Source of the DNA: Dendrophyllia cribrosa
Lineage: Eukaryota; Cnidaria; Anthozoa; Scleractinia; Dendrophylliidae
Assembly: GCA_024195265.1 (NCBI GenBank)
Contig: JAJLRJ010000005.1
Span: 13,597,536-13,661,535, forward strand
Reading direction: 5' to 3'
DNA: 64,000 nt
Of this stretch, positions 33,241-47,387 are shown in pieces. The notes below the pieces were generated by a model. The model was not told where the DNA came from. It was given only the letters and a program-made list of their open reading frames with translations, and did not search any database. Both the position numbers and the translations under genes were made by a program. Within the stretch, counting starts at the first letter, position 1. Each line of letters opens with the position of its first letter.

Positions 33241-35749
33241 AAAACTAGATAGGGCCACCCAATGAATTGTTTGATGAAATGTCTTTCCGGGTTCTCATAC
33301 CGCCCTGAGAATTCTAAACCTTTAATTTGGTGAATTTAGCTTGTTCACCGCCCCTGACTACACAATTTTCATGACAATGAATTTGGGGCATGCGTTCAAA
33401 CGTTCGGGAGGATGTTGCTTCGCTCACAAAAATTCAGTTCCATGAAGCAGTATCCTTCGCGATGCTGTGATTGGACAAAAAAATATCGTTCCCTTTTCAA
33501 CGACTCGCATGTTAGACAAAAACTAATCATTTTTTACTTGCACGCATTTTCCTGTCGCAGTTGTTTTCCGGCTACATTTACAGTGATAAGGTTTGACCTC
33601 ATGAGCTGTTTGCGCCTTCAGCTGGCAGGCTACATTTTACACAATGTCTAAGGATGAAAGCCTACAGCATGGACTCGAATGGACATTTAAATGATAGCTC
33701 TTCAGCAGTGCTTTCTTGTTTTCTCATACGGTTTATCAGTTTCCGCAAGAAAAAAAAGGAGTAAAGAAAGGAGCTTGAGTTTGTGATTTTTGTTTAGTTG
33801 TCATTTTGCCAGCTCTTTGGAATAAAGGTTAATGGACGATTTACGGAATCAAAAAAGGGTCGACCTACAACATGTGCGTTGTTTTGTCTGTCAGTTTTGT
33901 TGTTTTCTTTGTCAGTAACCACACGATTTTCAGGTTCGCTAAAGCAGTATGCTCGTAGTACACGAAAGGGTGGCGAACTGTTAAAGTTTAAGTATGTGAA
34001 AAGGGTGACAGAATAGAAAGGGCAGCGAAAACTAGGCAGACCACACGCAAATATCCTCAAAGATCACGCTTACCATGCCGCCGTACTGACATACTGAGTA
34101 CAGTTCATGTTTCCTGTTTCACAGCGTTTATGTGACCTGTATTGGATAATTTTCTGTGTTGACTTATCTTTGAGTCTAAATTTTGTGATGTATGTGGAAG
34201 TTGGTATGCGAAGGGATAAGGGTTTGAACTTCCGTTCCGAGCCTCCGCTCCCCGTAGGAAAGTTTATTTAGTACTTGCCCCCGGGATTACACAGCAGTGC
34301 CGTGCTGTTGTCAATATCAATTTCAAACTACAAGGGTCACGCGATCACTTGAGGTACACCAACGCTGAAGTTTACTGTGTTTACTACTAAAGAAGCTCCC
34401 TGCACATGGTACAACCAGATCAACTGGCTTCTAAACTGTAATCGGTTAAAGGCAAGAGTCACAGGTGAGCGTTTGGATATCAGGTAGCGATGCATTAATC
34501 CCTCTGATCTGGCGACACAAGGGTACTACGTTCATACTACGTACAGCAAGGGCAAATCGTTGAAATATATCACTCATTTAATTCGTTGCCCGTCTGATGA
34601 AAAAACGAATGGCAGTGTACAACCATAACGTTTACTTTTGAAATTATATCGCTTATTTTGAGGTGATTTGTAATAAGCACTTAAGTAAACACCATTTTAC
34701 AGAAGAAAAACTGCGCGCGTCGAGCAGATCAGAAGCGCAGACATTTACATTTTGTGGAATGACTTTGTAGCTTTACGCGAATAACACAAATGTTTTTCAT
34801 CGCAGCTGAAGTGCTTGCAAATGGACCGGCAATACGATACACGGAATCGTTTTACAAATTCAGATAAAATTCAGATAAAATTCTTGCTCGGCTATTACAG
34901 ACCTATTACACACTTCATAAAAACAAAGTTCAGAATTTTGTTGGATTCTTGTTTGTCAAATGTAAGAGGATCTGAGCCTTTTTCCCGCAGAAAATCAAAA
35001 CTTGGCATTGGCTTCCGATGTTAACGCCCATGCATGGGTAAAGGTATTTATCTAATCAAAACAAGAAGCGAAACAAAACCAGTCAATGTGTAAGAATAGC
35101 TTTGTACAGTCTCCCTTTTCTCTTAGCTAGCTTATGAAAGTCAAATGGACAAAGCACGCGAAAGGTGCGGTAATGCGCGGTAATGCGTGTTTTGCAACTT
35201 GCACGGCTCCGACGCTTTCTCCAAGTCACTCACGTGTAGCTTTGTTAGTCGCGCGGCCATAAAGCAAGGGTGTTCAAGGTTTGCACGTGTCAACGCATCA
35301 CGACAATAGAGGAACGACTGCATGAAATCCTCATGGAAATAATCGGTTTAACGCTTAGAGTCTCAATTCAGCATCGTTAACATTGACGCGTTCTTAGCTT
35401 AACTTTCAGAGTATTTAAGAATATAAAATGGGCGCGATTGTTAATCGGCGGTTAGGAACGGACATTTCCGTAAAACTCTGCACGTACTCGCGATCGCCCC
35501 CGGCGATCGCCTCAGTATATCCTTTGCAGATTTCACTTTTATTATTATTTCAGTACCTGGGTTATTTCGGCTTGAATGCTTATCTGCTTATTGTCACACT
35601 ACATAAAGAAATAATGATAAAACAACCCCCACCTATATGCTAAACATTCTGAGGAAAGATTTATTAGTTCTGTTCTTTGAGGCCTTGTCTCGGCTGTCGT
35701 GTTCTTTCCTTAGACAAGAAACTTTACTCGGCCACGTTTTCTCTCTCCA

Positions 35750-35925
35750 CTCAGGTGTACAAATGGGTACCAGCGAAACCCTGTGATTAACTAGCATCCC
35801 ATCCAGGGAAGAGTAGCAATATTCCTAGTTGCTTTATCGGCTACGCGGTAACCGGGTTAAGCTCCGGCTGAGTCGGCCGCCTGTGGCTCGTGAGCGATTT
35901 ACTTCCGTGAAAGGTTATACCGTTC
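35750..35925 (+). repeat. Possible SINE or LINE 3' domain fragment
   Basis: The string GTGTACAAATGGGTACCAGC, CTAGCATCCCATCCAGGGA and TAGTTGCTTTATCGG reads like a conserved 3' module of a short retroposon, but no promoter boxes, tail or second copy were found in this window. Confidence 0.25.
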
Positions 35926-36634
35926 AGATATTAAAGCGGACAGCGAAACTAAATTTCAACGTCACAATGAATAGAATACGTTTAGTCTCTATTTTCTCTT
36001 AAGGCAGGAGCCTACGCAAGTTGCACGACTTAGACCCTTTCTCGAAGTTTATGTAGCTTTGTTAGTTGCGCAGCTACATCGTACAGTAAACTCTCTTCAA
36101 GCTGGACACCCTTGGAACCAGATTTACCTGTCCGTATACATTAGGTAAATGTTCGCCTTACAGGGAAGTCCGCTTTGAGCATATTAACAATTAACTCCCG
36201 CCTATATTCCAAACATTCTGAACAATAAAACCAGCTATAGCTAATGAACGATACGTTCTTCCATTCCGAGGCGGAATTATGTATCCCGGATGCATTTACT
36301 GAGTTTTGGCACAATTACTATCTCTATACTTCCGTGAAAGGTAATCGTCAGATCCATGGAATTGGTCGCATGATACCCAGCTATCCAGACGATGACGCTT
36401 TCTATTGACCTATGAATAATCTTTCCTTCTCAGGTTTTACAGTGTTGTCGGGACTTTAACACTGAGTGTAATAACGGAGCCGCATGGCGGGTGTTGACTC
36501 CCTCACGGATTCTTTGTCTCAAACACTGCCAAATTGTGGTTCTCAGTGAAAATCATCTGTTTTAGCGAGATACTAAAATTATATATCAACTGAGTTGATG
36601 AGGCAAATTGGCCACCGTAACGATATTCAAAAGC

Positions 36635-36707
36635 AACCTCGTTCCCAGGGTCTCTCTTCTTCCCTCCTCCAGGGGGCGGGAAGAAGAGAGACCCTGGGAA
36701 CGAGGTT
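36635..36707. repeat. Perfect foldback, arms 30 bp
   Basis: AACCTCGTTCCCAGGGTCTC is matched exactly by GAGACCCTGGGAACGAGGTT, and the arms extend through TCTTCTTCCC / GGGAAGAAGA with a 13-bp loop. The word CTCGTTCCCAGGGTC also occurs at about 44354, so it belongs to a dispersed family. Confidence 0.85.
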
Positions 36708-37872
36708 GATTCAAAAGCTGACGTTTCGAGTGTCCGATCTTCGTCATAGCATTCCATCAGATCAGAGCGAATCAGTTCATGCAGCGTGTCACGAAATCGG
36801 GCACCGGTAAGTACATGTCGCAAAAGACAATAGAATTGTGGGCGATGTGTCATCTGAATAAAGCAATCCACTTACCCGCCACTGCTGGACCAGCTCTATC
36901 CATTCGTCAGATAACGGACGTGACTGTCCTTTTAATGAATTCGAACAGGCTGATTTTTTTCGACAGACCACTGGGGTAATTTGACAATTATAAATATCAT
37001 AATGTAATCAGTTTAAAGACAAACGCTAAGCAAGGTCTTAATCAGGCTTCGCACTGATGATTTTGGACTAGGAGTAAGACTAACAAATGATTTACATATG
37101 ACTGAACAAGCAACGAACCGCTATAGTAATACTGAAATTCTGACCCATGATTGGACCCTTGTAGTCACTAGCATTTAAACATCTTTCCCAGGGTCCTGCC
37201 TCGTTCACAGGCGTCGGTCCAGGGGCCCGTTTCTCAAACGTTCCGGTAACTTTTCGGGCCCGGAAAGCTATTTTCTGTCTGCAATGTTCACATTGAAGAT
37301 GCATATTTGTTGGTTTTAAAGGCTAAGCAATAAACTCCTAAGGTGACGAAGCAATTCTTGCTAGTTTGGGGGTTAATACACCCTACAGATTTTGATTTTA
37401 AAATTTAACTCCGGGCCGCGGAAAGTTATCGGGACTTCGAGAAACTGGCCCCAGCGCGGGGAAACAGAGTGCGCGGGGTGTTGTGGGAAGGTTGCGTGAA
37501 ACGCGAAGCACCTCGTGGGAACGCAACAGTCCATGCCAGTCTAAGACAAGAAAAGACCATAGAAACTTTCAAAGTTTCTTTGACTTTGATCTCAGTACGT
37601 GATTCTTGTTCAGCTGATGGTAAAACATTGCTGTCCATGGCCTTAGGTCATCCGCTGTCCCTGTTTCCATACAAGGATTTGTAGAAAGATTGTTAACAGC
37701 TTGAATTAACTACCTCGCGACTTCTCCGCAAAGCGAACATTGCCTTGTCACAGACAGCTTTATGGCTTAGCTCAGTGGAGAGACTAACTTACTCAGAGAT
37801 TAAATAAACTCAATGTATTCCCTGCTTGTAGAGGCTCTTCTATCTTCCTATAAATATCGGGAAGACCGAAAA

Positions 37873-38134
37873 AGATAGATAGATAGGTGGACAGACAGAC
37901 AGGCAGACAGACAGACAGACAGACAGACATGTATGTTTTCGAAGTTTACTATGTCTGCAGGGAGTTCGTTAGAAATTTTCGCCCCACTAAAAAAAAAGGT
38001 TTGAGAAATTCTAGTTTGTTCTTAAAAGCTCCTATAGATTCACATTTCATGTCATCAGGTAACGCATTCCAAACTTTCACCCCAAACTGCCGGTAGGAGA
38101 CTGCCAGCAGGGTAATATAGATGTTACAGGTCAA
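37873..38134 (-). pseudogene. 5'-truncated LINE reverse-transcriptase C-terminus with TGTC tail
   Basis: The minus frame 38134-37949 reads FGVKVWNALPDDMK, then SIGAFKNKLEFL. This G-x-x-x-W-N-x-L-P-x-x-h-K ... F-K-x-x-L layout is the familiar C-terminal end of non-LTR retrotransposon reverse transcriptases. Downstream on the same strand is a (TGTC)n/(TATC)n run at 37873-37929, as expected for a LINE 3' tail. Only the last 50 or so residues remain; no catalytic motif is present. Confidence 0.65.
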
Positions 38135-38364
38135 ATTTGATTTCAGGTTAATTTTCCATTGTTCTTTTCTATGCTTATATAAGATAATAAATATAAAACA
38201 AAAAAAAACACTTAAAATTTTGTGGGGTTAGTGTGGTGGTGCGTCGGTGGGGGAGAAGGGGGGGGGGGGGGGGGCGGGTGAAACACGAGAATCTTTTTAC
38301 GGTGGTCAATTTACCTTTTCAACTCTCAGTCGTAAAACTAAATCTCGCGAAATCAAATTTGACC

Positions 38365-38850
38365 TGTACTGAGGCTCGTTTACACATGCGATTTTTGTAG
38401 CGCTCTCCAATGCAACTTTTGTCGCATGTGTAAACGGGCGGCGATTTCAGTGCGATTCGGGTGCGATATTTGCTGCCATTTCCCAAAAATCGCCGCCAAG
38501 TTGCATCAGGTTTCGAACATGTTTGAAACCTCTGCGACATCACGCGACAAATCGCGCCAAAATCGCACTGAAATCGCCGCCCGTTTACACATGCGATGTG
38601 AAGATGCAACTTGCGCGCGACAAAATTGCACCGACAAGTGCGACAAAAATCGCCTGTGTAAACAGGCCGGTTTATACGTTTACATATGCGATTTTTGTCG
38701 CGCTCTCCAATGCAACTTTTGTCGCAAGTGTAAACTTGGAGCGATTTCCTGTGCGATTCGGGTGCGATATTTGCTGTGATTTCCCATTAGGTTCGGAACC
38801 TCTGCGAGATCGCGCGACAAATCTCGCCCAATTCGCCGGCGGGCCTTAAC
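38365..38850. repeat. Tandem and inverted repeat rich in GCGATTTTTGTCGC words
   Basis: A block starting ATGCGATTTTTGTAGCGCTC (about 38393) and continuing CCAATGCAACTTTTGTCGCA recurs about 300 bp later (about 38687). Between them lie inverted forms (AAATCGCACTGAAATCGCCG). Words such as GTTTACACATGCGAT occur in both orientations. The origin is unclear; likely a decayed inverted-repeat transposon. Confidence 0.6.
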
Positions 38851-39489
38851 ATGGACACTACAATAATGGAGACTCTTGGGTGTGTCTGTATTGCAGATGG
38901 GTCTGACTGTGGTTTCTGACGAAAGGAGTTGCTAAAGCTAGCGTGACTTACGTAGCTTCTTTACTTTAGATTGACACGCGACAAAGTGATAATTGTTCAT
39001 ATAACGCCGCAAGGCAGTCCTAAAATGTCAATACTCCATTGGCAACTAAAAATGTCTTCCAAAATGGATAGAGTATTGAGGTCGGACATTGCATGCATAA
39101 TCTGATCACTCCTTCTAGAATCCAACGAATGGGTACTAGCATAGTTAACTATGGTACTAGCGATAGCACGCGAGGTTATGTCGGTTATCTTAAAACTCAG
39201 TGAGCTGAGGTCAGTGATGCGCTTTGTGATATAAACCGTTGGGCGTGAGCATAAGTCTGATTGCATTGTTTCGCGTAACTCATAATCTTCGTGTGAAAAC
39301 ACTAGATATTTACATAAACATAACAACCTCTTTGCACGTCTGCACTGGTCTGAGTCTTACCATTAATTCAAGTAGATGTAAAAATCGATAAAGAACTCCG
39401 AGTATTTTAGTTCATGTATGATTTCTACATGGTATTGTTGCTGCACGCTAAAACTAATTAGTTTTCCTACCTTTTTCAATAAAACCAAA

Positions 39490-39497
39490 TATAAAAG
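39490..39497 (+). promoter_or_regulatory. TATA box of the LIMCH1/LMO7-like gene
   Basis: TATAAAAG, 65 bp before the first in-frame ATG at 39555. A start site near 39520 would give a short leader. A pyrimidine-rich run ending CACTTCAG at 39543 could instead be a 3' splice site joined to an unseen upstream exon, so the promoter call is moderate. Confidence 0.45.
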
Positions 39498-39554
39498 AGC
39501 GATTTTATTCATCATTCTGGTTTCGTCATTCATATCACTTCAGGGTATTTGCAT

Positions 39555-42500
39555 ATGAAAGCCTGCTCTTGCGGTCAGTTAAGCAATAGAGTGTTTGTGT
39601 CCGCAGTTAGCAAGTCAACACCAATGGCTTCACGATCGTCTGCTCGCGTGCCACAAGCAGATAGTCGTTCTCTCACTGCACGAGAACTAAAGGAAAAATA
39701 CAACAGTTACATCAATGCGGACCCAGCACTTGTTGAATCGAGAAGATGGATTGAGGTAAGCAAGCTTTCAGTTGGTTGCATGGATTTGCATACGACCTGT
39801 TTGGCGCATAGTCTTTAATCGCCTTTATACGATTTCTTAATTTTTGATCAAAGACAGATTTTTATATTTTGTGATTTGTAGGAGGTGACCAGAAGAGGAT
39901 TTAAAAGCGACGACTTTCGTGAATCTTTGGCCGACGGCATACTTCTTTGCGAGTAAGTATGGATGGTGAGTTGCAGTTCGCGAAAGAACGATGTTAGCTT
40001 TCAAACTCCTTGAAATAATTCAAACCGTTTTCGTAATACTTTCTTCGGTATCAATGTTCAATTAGCGCGACTGTTTGCGGTAAATGGTTATCAAATCGAC
40101 TCGGGGTACTTCATTTATCTTCCTTTGCAACGCAAGTAATTTTTTGAAGCGGTTAGCCAAGCTTTGATCAAGTTGAATCTGTTAGTGGAAGCAATTATTT
40201 TTGCAATTTTCTTGTTGCCATTTGAGAGCGATCGACTTTTAATAGCCCTGCCGACATATTTAAGCAAGTGGACTGAAATGATCAAACGACTTAAACAGCA
40301 AGAAACTTGATGCTAAATTCTGATAAGAGAAAGCCCAGTATTTGAGCTTTTAACAAAAGATACAGCAGCTACAAAAACAGAAAACTTTAGTGCAGTAAAC
40401 TCGGAGCTGTGCCTCTCAGGTCGGAAAAACATCTTCACCGTTACCGCCTGCTGTGAGATACAGTCGCCACGTAACCTACAGCTTACATATCTGTTTTTGT
40501 TATATTGCAAATCTTATGAAACAAAAATTAACACTCAAGTAGTTTAATTTCTAAAACTCAAGAGATTTTAGTGAAAAAATATTTGCTGCAGTGATGTGGA
40601 AATAATGATATTAGTCAAGAAATACAAGGTTCGTGGTCATAAACCTGGAACACATTATATCGTTTTTCTGTTCAAACATTTTCCTGTTTGACTGGTTTGA
40701 GTCAAGCATGAATAATTTGGGTTTTTTTTGCAATGACTTTATTAATATTACTGAACTTTACATTGACCGGCATTTGCAAAGGTAAAACAAGTGAGTTAAC
40801 AGGTGACTCTCAGTATATATATACAGAGTAGTAAAATCGAATTGACACTGACACACGTGCACGTGCACATAGAAAGAAAACTAAGGGAAAAGGATTTTAC
40901 CGGTAGTAACTGCTTGGCAAATTCAAAGAAAATCAACGTAGAGGGACTGAGAAATCAAGGTTAAAAGAAGTTAGCGATAAAGCCGGGTCTTAGGGCGAAA
41001 AGAACGGCGACGTACTGTAAAAAAAAGCTCGAAGTCAGTAGCCTGTTCTAATTGCGTTTAGTGCCGACAAACGGAGCGAAGGAAAAACTGCGAGAGGAAA
41101 AAAAGGCAAAAGAGACGCACCCATACATTCAATCAGTTTTAATTTGGGCGAGTTATGACGGGCGAATCAACACACTGCAGGGAGATCGACCGTAATGTTT
41201 TCAGTGCATCTAGTGAGATAGCCGTGTGTTAATATCCTAAAAGCAGCTATGTCGTGAGCGAGGATTTTGACGTATTTGGGCTCAAAACTGCCTCCAATTA
41301 AAACTAACTTTTCACGCCTTCCGACAGACACGAAATGCTTAATATTTAGAACACTAAGAGGGGATATCAAGAGAATTTTCGAAGAAAGAGTTTTAGCGAG
41401 TTTTCTAAGACAGGAGGCAATAAACGCAATCCATTTGTATTCATCTGCAGCCTTAGACAGTTAGACCACTATAGTAGTCAAATTAAGAGTAATTTTTAAA
41501 AAAAGCTGGACTTTGGGTTTCAACTGGTATAAAAAATATGTCGTTTGGGTTTGTTAAAGTAAAATTAAAAGGACACTGTCCCGGCTGAAATATCGTGTTT
41601 TCATGATTATGGCCAGGAGCAGTTGCTCACTTTACCGATCTTGAAATTGGAAGAAACCATCACTAAAAGTGATAGAAGCAAAGAATTATGAACTAAACAG
41701 ACAAAATAACGGCTAGAAAAGTCAAAATTTCACAAGAATGGCAAGTTTGATTTATTGAAAGGCGATCATTAAATCAAATTTCATGAACTGTAATCCACTT
41801 CAATCCTTGTAATCCTGCACTTTATCTCCAAACTACTGTTTCTGTTTTACTCTATAGAATCATTTTATCCAACTAAGTTGTATATTTGGTGGCATTTGGC
41901 GATATAACGTGGAAATAAGCTAAGCGACATTTTGCTATTTCGTCGGGACAGTGTCATTTTAAAACTGGTAGCATAGCCCCAAGGCATTCTAATCATCTTT
42001 GAGTGAGATAAAATGCATCAGTCAGTGTAGATAATGATCATTGACTGGTAGGTAGAACACATCCCTCTTATGTCGGAACAGTCATCATCACTATATTCTC
42101 CTCTCACCAGAAATTGCAGGTTTTGAGAATAAAGAAGTTGATCATTATAAAAAGTACAATTTGCTGAAGTTGTTTTCATAGCTCATCAAGATCCGTACGA
42201 AAGCAAATGAAAGGCAGTCAATTAATGGATCTGTGAGGACAACGATCTTGCTCAAACCAGCAATTGCATATCTTGTCTTCCTCTTTCCTTTCCTCTTTCT
42301 CGCCCCTTTCCCATAACCCCCCTCGCTTCGCGATTTTCATTTTGCCCTATCCGCCACGATTAACTCTAGTTATTTGCGGGTTGCTACTATATTTTGTTTT
42401 ATTATTTGAAAAATAAATTGTTGCTGTTGTTATCCCAACCAGAAGGTCTGTTTACAGACTAGAAAGGCCCAGAGATCTAACTGATTTGTCAACGCCTATT

Positions 42501-45500
42501 TTGTTGCTTTCCAGGTTAATCGAGATCGTTGGAGGCGTATCACTTGGTCGTATAAATCGTCTACCTACTGCTTATGCTGGCATTGTAAGTGTGTGATCGC
42601 ATGATGTCATTTATCGCTGTATATAAAGGGATTCAGTAAGAGATGCTTATGTAACTAACAGCAGCCAAAAACGAATCTAATCATAAGTGTGGTGGGGACG
42701 AAGTCAGTGGGGGTTCTAGGAGAGGGGTCTGGGAGACCTTTCCGCCCCCAACCCCCCCTCCTCCCAACCCCACTTCGCCCACCGCCTCCTCCTCCGATCC
42801 GCCACTGTGTAAAAACATTTAAATTGCTAATTGTGTTCTTGGCACAGGGGGGACATGATTTTATTGTGGTTGATTGTGTCCTGATTTTAAGATATACAAA
42901 TAATTTTTCATCACAGTCAAATTCGAGTATCCGAAGCCGCAACTACTTCAGTACGCCTCTTATGTCTCTTATATTTTCGCTGGTCCATCACTGGCCTTTG
43001 GCCAGCCCCGACTTCTCAAGAAAGCTTGGCGCGAGCGAACCTCTGCTCTGGTAGCCAGGGTACCGTAATTAAGTTCATCTGAACAGATATTCATTAACTT
43101 CAACTAGCCGTTTGCTGTCCTTATAAGCCTCAGAATTCGTCTGTCAGTTAATGAATACCGACGCATGGACTTTACACTGACCAGGAGCCCTATAACAGAG
43201 TTTCAGAGAGCTTAAGCTCAAAATCAATGTTGTACTGACAAATTTCTCGTGAAATAGCTACATTTATAACATCAAAGTCAAATCTTTTCTTGCTCACTCC
43301 TGTGAAAAAAGTAGAATGTTTTAATTAATTTGCCATGGTTTTCAGCCAATCGGAGCGAACCAGTGGCGGATCCAGCAGTTTATGTTTCCTTGCTCATACG
43401 GAAGCAGTGAACTGTTATCGCTTCAGCTGACACTCACTCATTCTTTAAACAGGACAACATCAACCTGTTTTTCAAAGCTTGCGAGGGACTGGGTCTGAAG
43501 AAACTTCATCTTTTCGATGTAGCTGACTTACAAGAAGTGACACCAGGGCGCGGCGATTCCATGTAAGTACAGGCTTGATTCAAACACCGTACGTCACCCG
43601 TGTAACACCCAAATAGTGCATAAAACGCTGCTAGCAATTTCAAAGACACTGACTTACTAGTGACGGCACCGCGGCAGAACGCACTGCGCATGAGTAGAAA
43701 ACTGAGCATCCGGTGAATAACGCATTTCCGGTGACATACTGTAATCCCATGTAAATGTTGTAGTTAATTTTTTTATCTCAGGTAATTTTTATTTTTCCAT
43801 TGTTTTTGGGTATGGTAATATATGCTGATGAATTTGAAACAAATGAAAAACAAAAATTACGTGAAATAAAAAATGAACTACAACATAAACAACATAAAAC
43901 TCCCGTACCGCGAAGTTTGAAAACAAAAAGTAAGAGTTATAAAACAAAGGTAGAGAAAAAGTTTGTTTCGTTGAAAAGTTTTTTCATCGTTCAAGTTTCA
44001 AGCGTTTGCACCAAGGGGTTTGGTGTTTGCACCAACAACGAAATATGAACAAATAATTTTTGCATCGCATTTTTTCACAAAAAACAAGTCTTCACTCCAT
44101 CTCGAAATGTATTCATGCAAGAACCGATCGTGTACGTACCATAATTTTCTTCGGTTTTGGTCCTTTCATCATTGCATCTAGAAAATCTAGGTCTGTTGGT
44201 TCATGCAGAAATGTTGTTTTATGCTGTTCGCATCGACTGTTGACTGGTAGTTTAACGGACCGGAAGTGCTTGAAGTTTACGCATGCGCAAACGTTCTGCC
44301 GCTGTGCCACTAGTGACCGACATCACAGCGCGCGCCTCAGCTCAACGCTCAATCTCGTTCCCAGGGTCCCTCTCTTATGAGGTAGCTGAAGAGGGAACGA
44401 TCTACTGTAGAAGCAGAGATCAAGTGACCCATACAACGTAGATTTTTTAGTTTTTTGAAAACTATATTTCGGCTGGCCAAACTACGCCTTCTTTAGGTAC
44501 AACGAGGAAAATGTACATTGGTTTACGTGTTTATGTAGAGAAATAGCTTGCACAATAACGGAAGTACGTAAGATTGATGACTTAGTATTAAAATAAAATA
44601 AAATAAAACAATGAAAAAGGAAACTAAATAACTAATATATTTATTCTCGGATGTTAACGCCATAGGGTTCAAGTTTTCTTAGCTTTTCTTCCCTGCTCGG
44701 CGCTTTGTTGCGCAACCAACGCAACAAAACTTTGAGAGCACCCTTGACCACCTTTATTTGTCCTCAAATATGCGACAAAAGGGCTTCAACTTTGATTTGC
44801 TCCTGAAAGGCAGCCTAAAATATTGTGACAGCAGTAGCTGTTTTGTCATGCGAAGTGGCTCCATCGCACTCGTGTTTTCGCGTGTGTGTTTTTCGTCTCT
44901 CGCGTGATTTGAACAGATCTGCGGCGTACAAGAAGGGACGCGAAATGAAAATTTCTTGGCCAATTTCTAGCTCCAACAGGCTTTCTATCTCCAATCACTC
45001 TGTTCGCGTTTATTCTTTCTGTCTGGACTGCAGCTTGCCTACTCCCATCGCGCTCCGTGCTCTCTTCACGCGCTCCGCGCGCGTCCAAGATCCTCGTATC
45101 CCCTCCCATTTCTTCTCTCTCGTGCCTGCCACGCAGGCTACTTTCCGTCCGTTTATATCGGCAGGCTTAGCTGCTATCGGTCAGCATCTCAGACGTAACG
45201 GACGTAACGGGGCAGTACGCAGCTCTTGCAAGGTCTTCTCTGATTTGCTGAGAAAACAATAGAACAAACAACACAACAATGAACCCTAGACCTAAAAACA
45301 ATTGAGCTGCGTGATATACTGCGTGGTATCTGGACGTAACGGTGCAAACTAAGGTGCAAACTTAGGTGCAAACGTACTGAGCATGTGGACGTGGGTGGAT
45401 GGGTGTCATGACACCCGCATACTCAGAATTCCTTTCGGTGACAGTCATGTTGCCCGATTGGCCATGGGAGTGTGTCAACAACAAATAAACAGGCAAAGAA

Positions 45501-47331
45501 GCATGAAATGCTTTAATTGGATATTCAATTCTTCTTTTTAAATATTCACTCAAACTCACAAAAATTCGAAACTATTTTATTCTAGCTTTATGCATGACCA
45601 CGAGAAAATATTTACATTATGACGGAAGTGGTAGCAAGCCTTGATTGTGTTACCATTTTATAATGCACCCACAATGATCCCATTCTTTGCGCGCCTTTTG
45701 TCATACGTTAAAAGCTCAATACTGAATGCGGGATTGTTCTACCGTCTATCAGGCATTGTTTTCAAAGTTGTATTGGATTTAAAACTCTTTGATATTCCGC
45801 CTCGCTGTTGTTGGGTATATTTTCCTTAGGGATTTGTTCGGATAGCGCATATAGGTAGCGACGTACTGACAACTTGTATGTGCGTCCGCTTTAGAAACGT
45901 AGGTTTTATTATTTTCCTTTATTTGCTTACTGCCGGATAACGTTGTGACAGTAGCATGTAAATTAACTACGTAACACGCGAGCCGTTCTTACCCGCTGAT
46001 CATTTCAAGTCCGGCATCTGGCTAAAACCAGAACGCGTCGTTCAAGCTGATTCAAATCTATTTCTCTCGATTTTAGATCTTCAAGAGCAAAGGAAACGCA
46101 AAGGAGGCTACAGAATGTAAGTAGATATAAAAAAATCGCTCAAGATCTTTAACTTAATCTGTAAATCCATCGAATAATTCATAATCTCCGAGCGGGAATC
46201 AAAACAAGTATTGCTATCCTGTGTCGCGTCTTGAAACTTCTAGTTGTATAGTTTTCTTCATATCCGTTGATACAGCTGGTTATGTGATAGCTTGGTTATG
46301 AACAACTCATATACCTTTCTGCATCACAGTGATCGGGCTTTGATTCTTCTCCACCGAAGTCTGTATTCTCCGATGCTACTGACTTGTGCGTTTATTGAAT
46401 AATGTAATGATATAGTCGACATGGCATTTATAAGTAAAATATTACATCCTGAAACTGCGAAGCGTTATCTTTGATACGCTAGCGTATAAAGCGTAGATTA
46501 GTTTGTTTATCTTTGACAGTTGTATTTTTGAATAATTTCATTTTTCTCAAGTTCAATCGTTAGCCTTTCTGCGGGATTTCACGGTCAGAAACAAAAATTG
46601 TAGAATGCTAAATCTAGATTGTGCACATACATCAGTGTCGAAGTCACCGTGTTTACATATTTTTTATTGTCAGTGTCTCGTGTTATATAAATTAAAAGAC
46701 TCCATGTTAAAATATTTTTAATTTGTGAGCAAGATTTTGGCGTAGAAGCCATCCGCCATGTTGAATTCTATCTTGTTTACCGACTGCGCGCGAATTCCTT
46801 TGATGCCAGGGCAACCAACCGAAACCGTAGGCTCAACATTGACAAGTTCAGAAGTAAGCATAAGTTGTGGTGACAATATGACGTTATTGACCTTGTGATT
46901 CCGTTTCTTGCAAGCGTGATGTTTTAATTTCATATAAGTATATCAGTCTAAAGACCAAAAAACCTTCACTTAACAACCCCGCTGATACAGTATCGTGCAT
47001 GCGACCACGCGTGTCCCACACACGCGAGATCCCTCTAATTACCGTGTGGCACTAAACTTTTGCGGATGGGTGATTTTTTGTGTTTTGCGCGAACTAATTT
47101 TTGCGATTGGGAAAGATTGGTCTTTCTTGTTGGGAATTTATTTTTTGCAATTTGCAGGAAGTCGCGTTCATTTGGAATTACAACAAGTTCGTGCATGCAA
47201 TCGAAATACAACTGTACTAGTGTAGCCGATTGCTCAGGCCGATGGATCAGCAATACGGTACCACTTAATGCATTATCAGGGAGCTGACGCCAAAGAAAAC
47301 GTCATAAAAAAAGAATTTGCGCTCATTTAAA

Positions 47332-47387
<56 letters not shown>

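Larger units (their letters stand above)
33250..39489. other. Intergenic region between HSPA4 and the LIMCH1-like gene
   Basis: The two genes are divergent. I found no exon here. It holds a SINE-like fragment near 35750-35925, a foldback at 36635-36707, a LINE remnant with a microsatellite tail at 37873-38134, a poly-G run near 38258, and a GCGATTT-rich tandem repeat at 38365-38850. Short frames such as 33412-33651, 34815-35024 and 35428-35643 have no supporting features. Confidence 0.5.

Noticed and set aside
38426..38849. Overlapping Cys-rich frames
   Set aside because: They arise from the GCGATTT tandem repeat and carry no domain.
42655..43054. Gly-rich (minus) and Pro-rich (plus) frames
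   Set aside because: Both come from one C-rich low-complexity stretch in intron 3; no homology or splice support.
44825..45262. 145-codon plus-strand open frame
   Set aside because: Composition is Ser/Arg-rich without domain or motif; it lies in intron 4 of the LIMCH1-like gene and overlaps an equally long minus frame.
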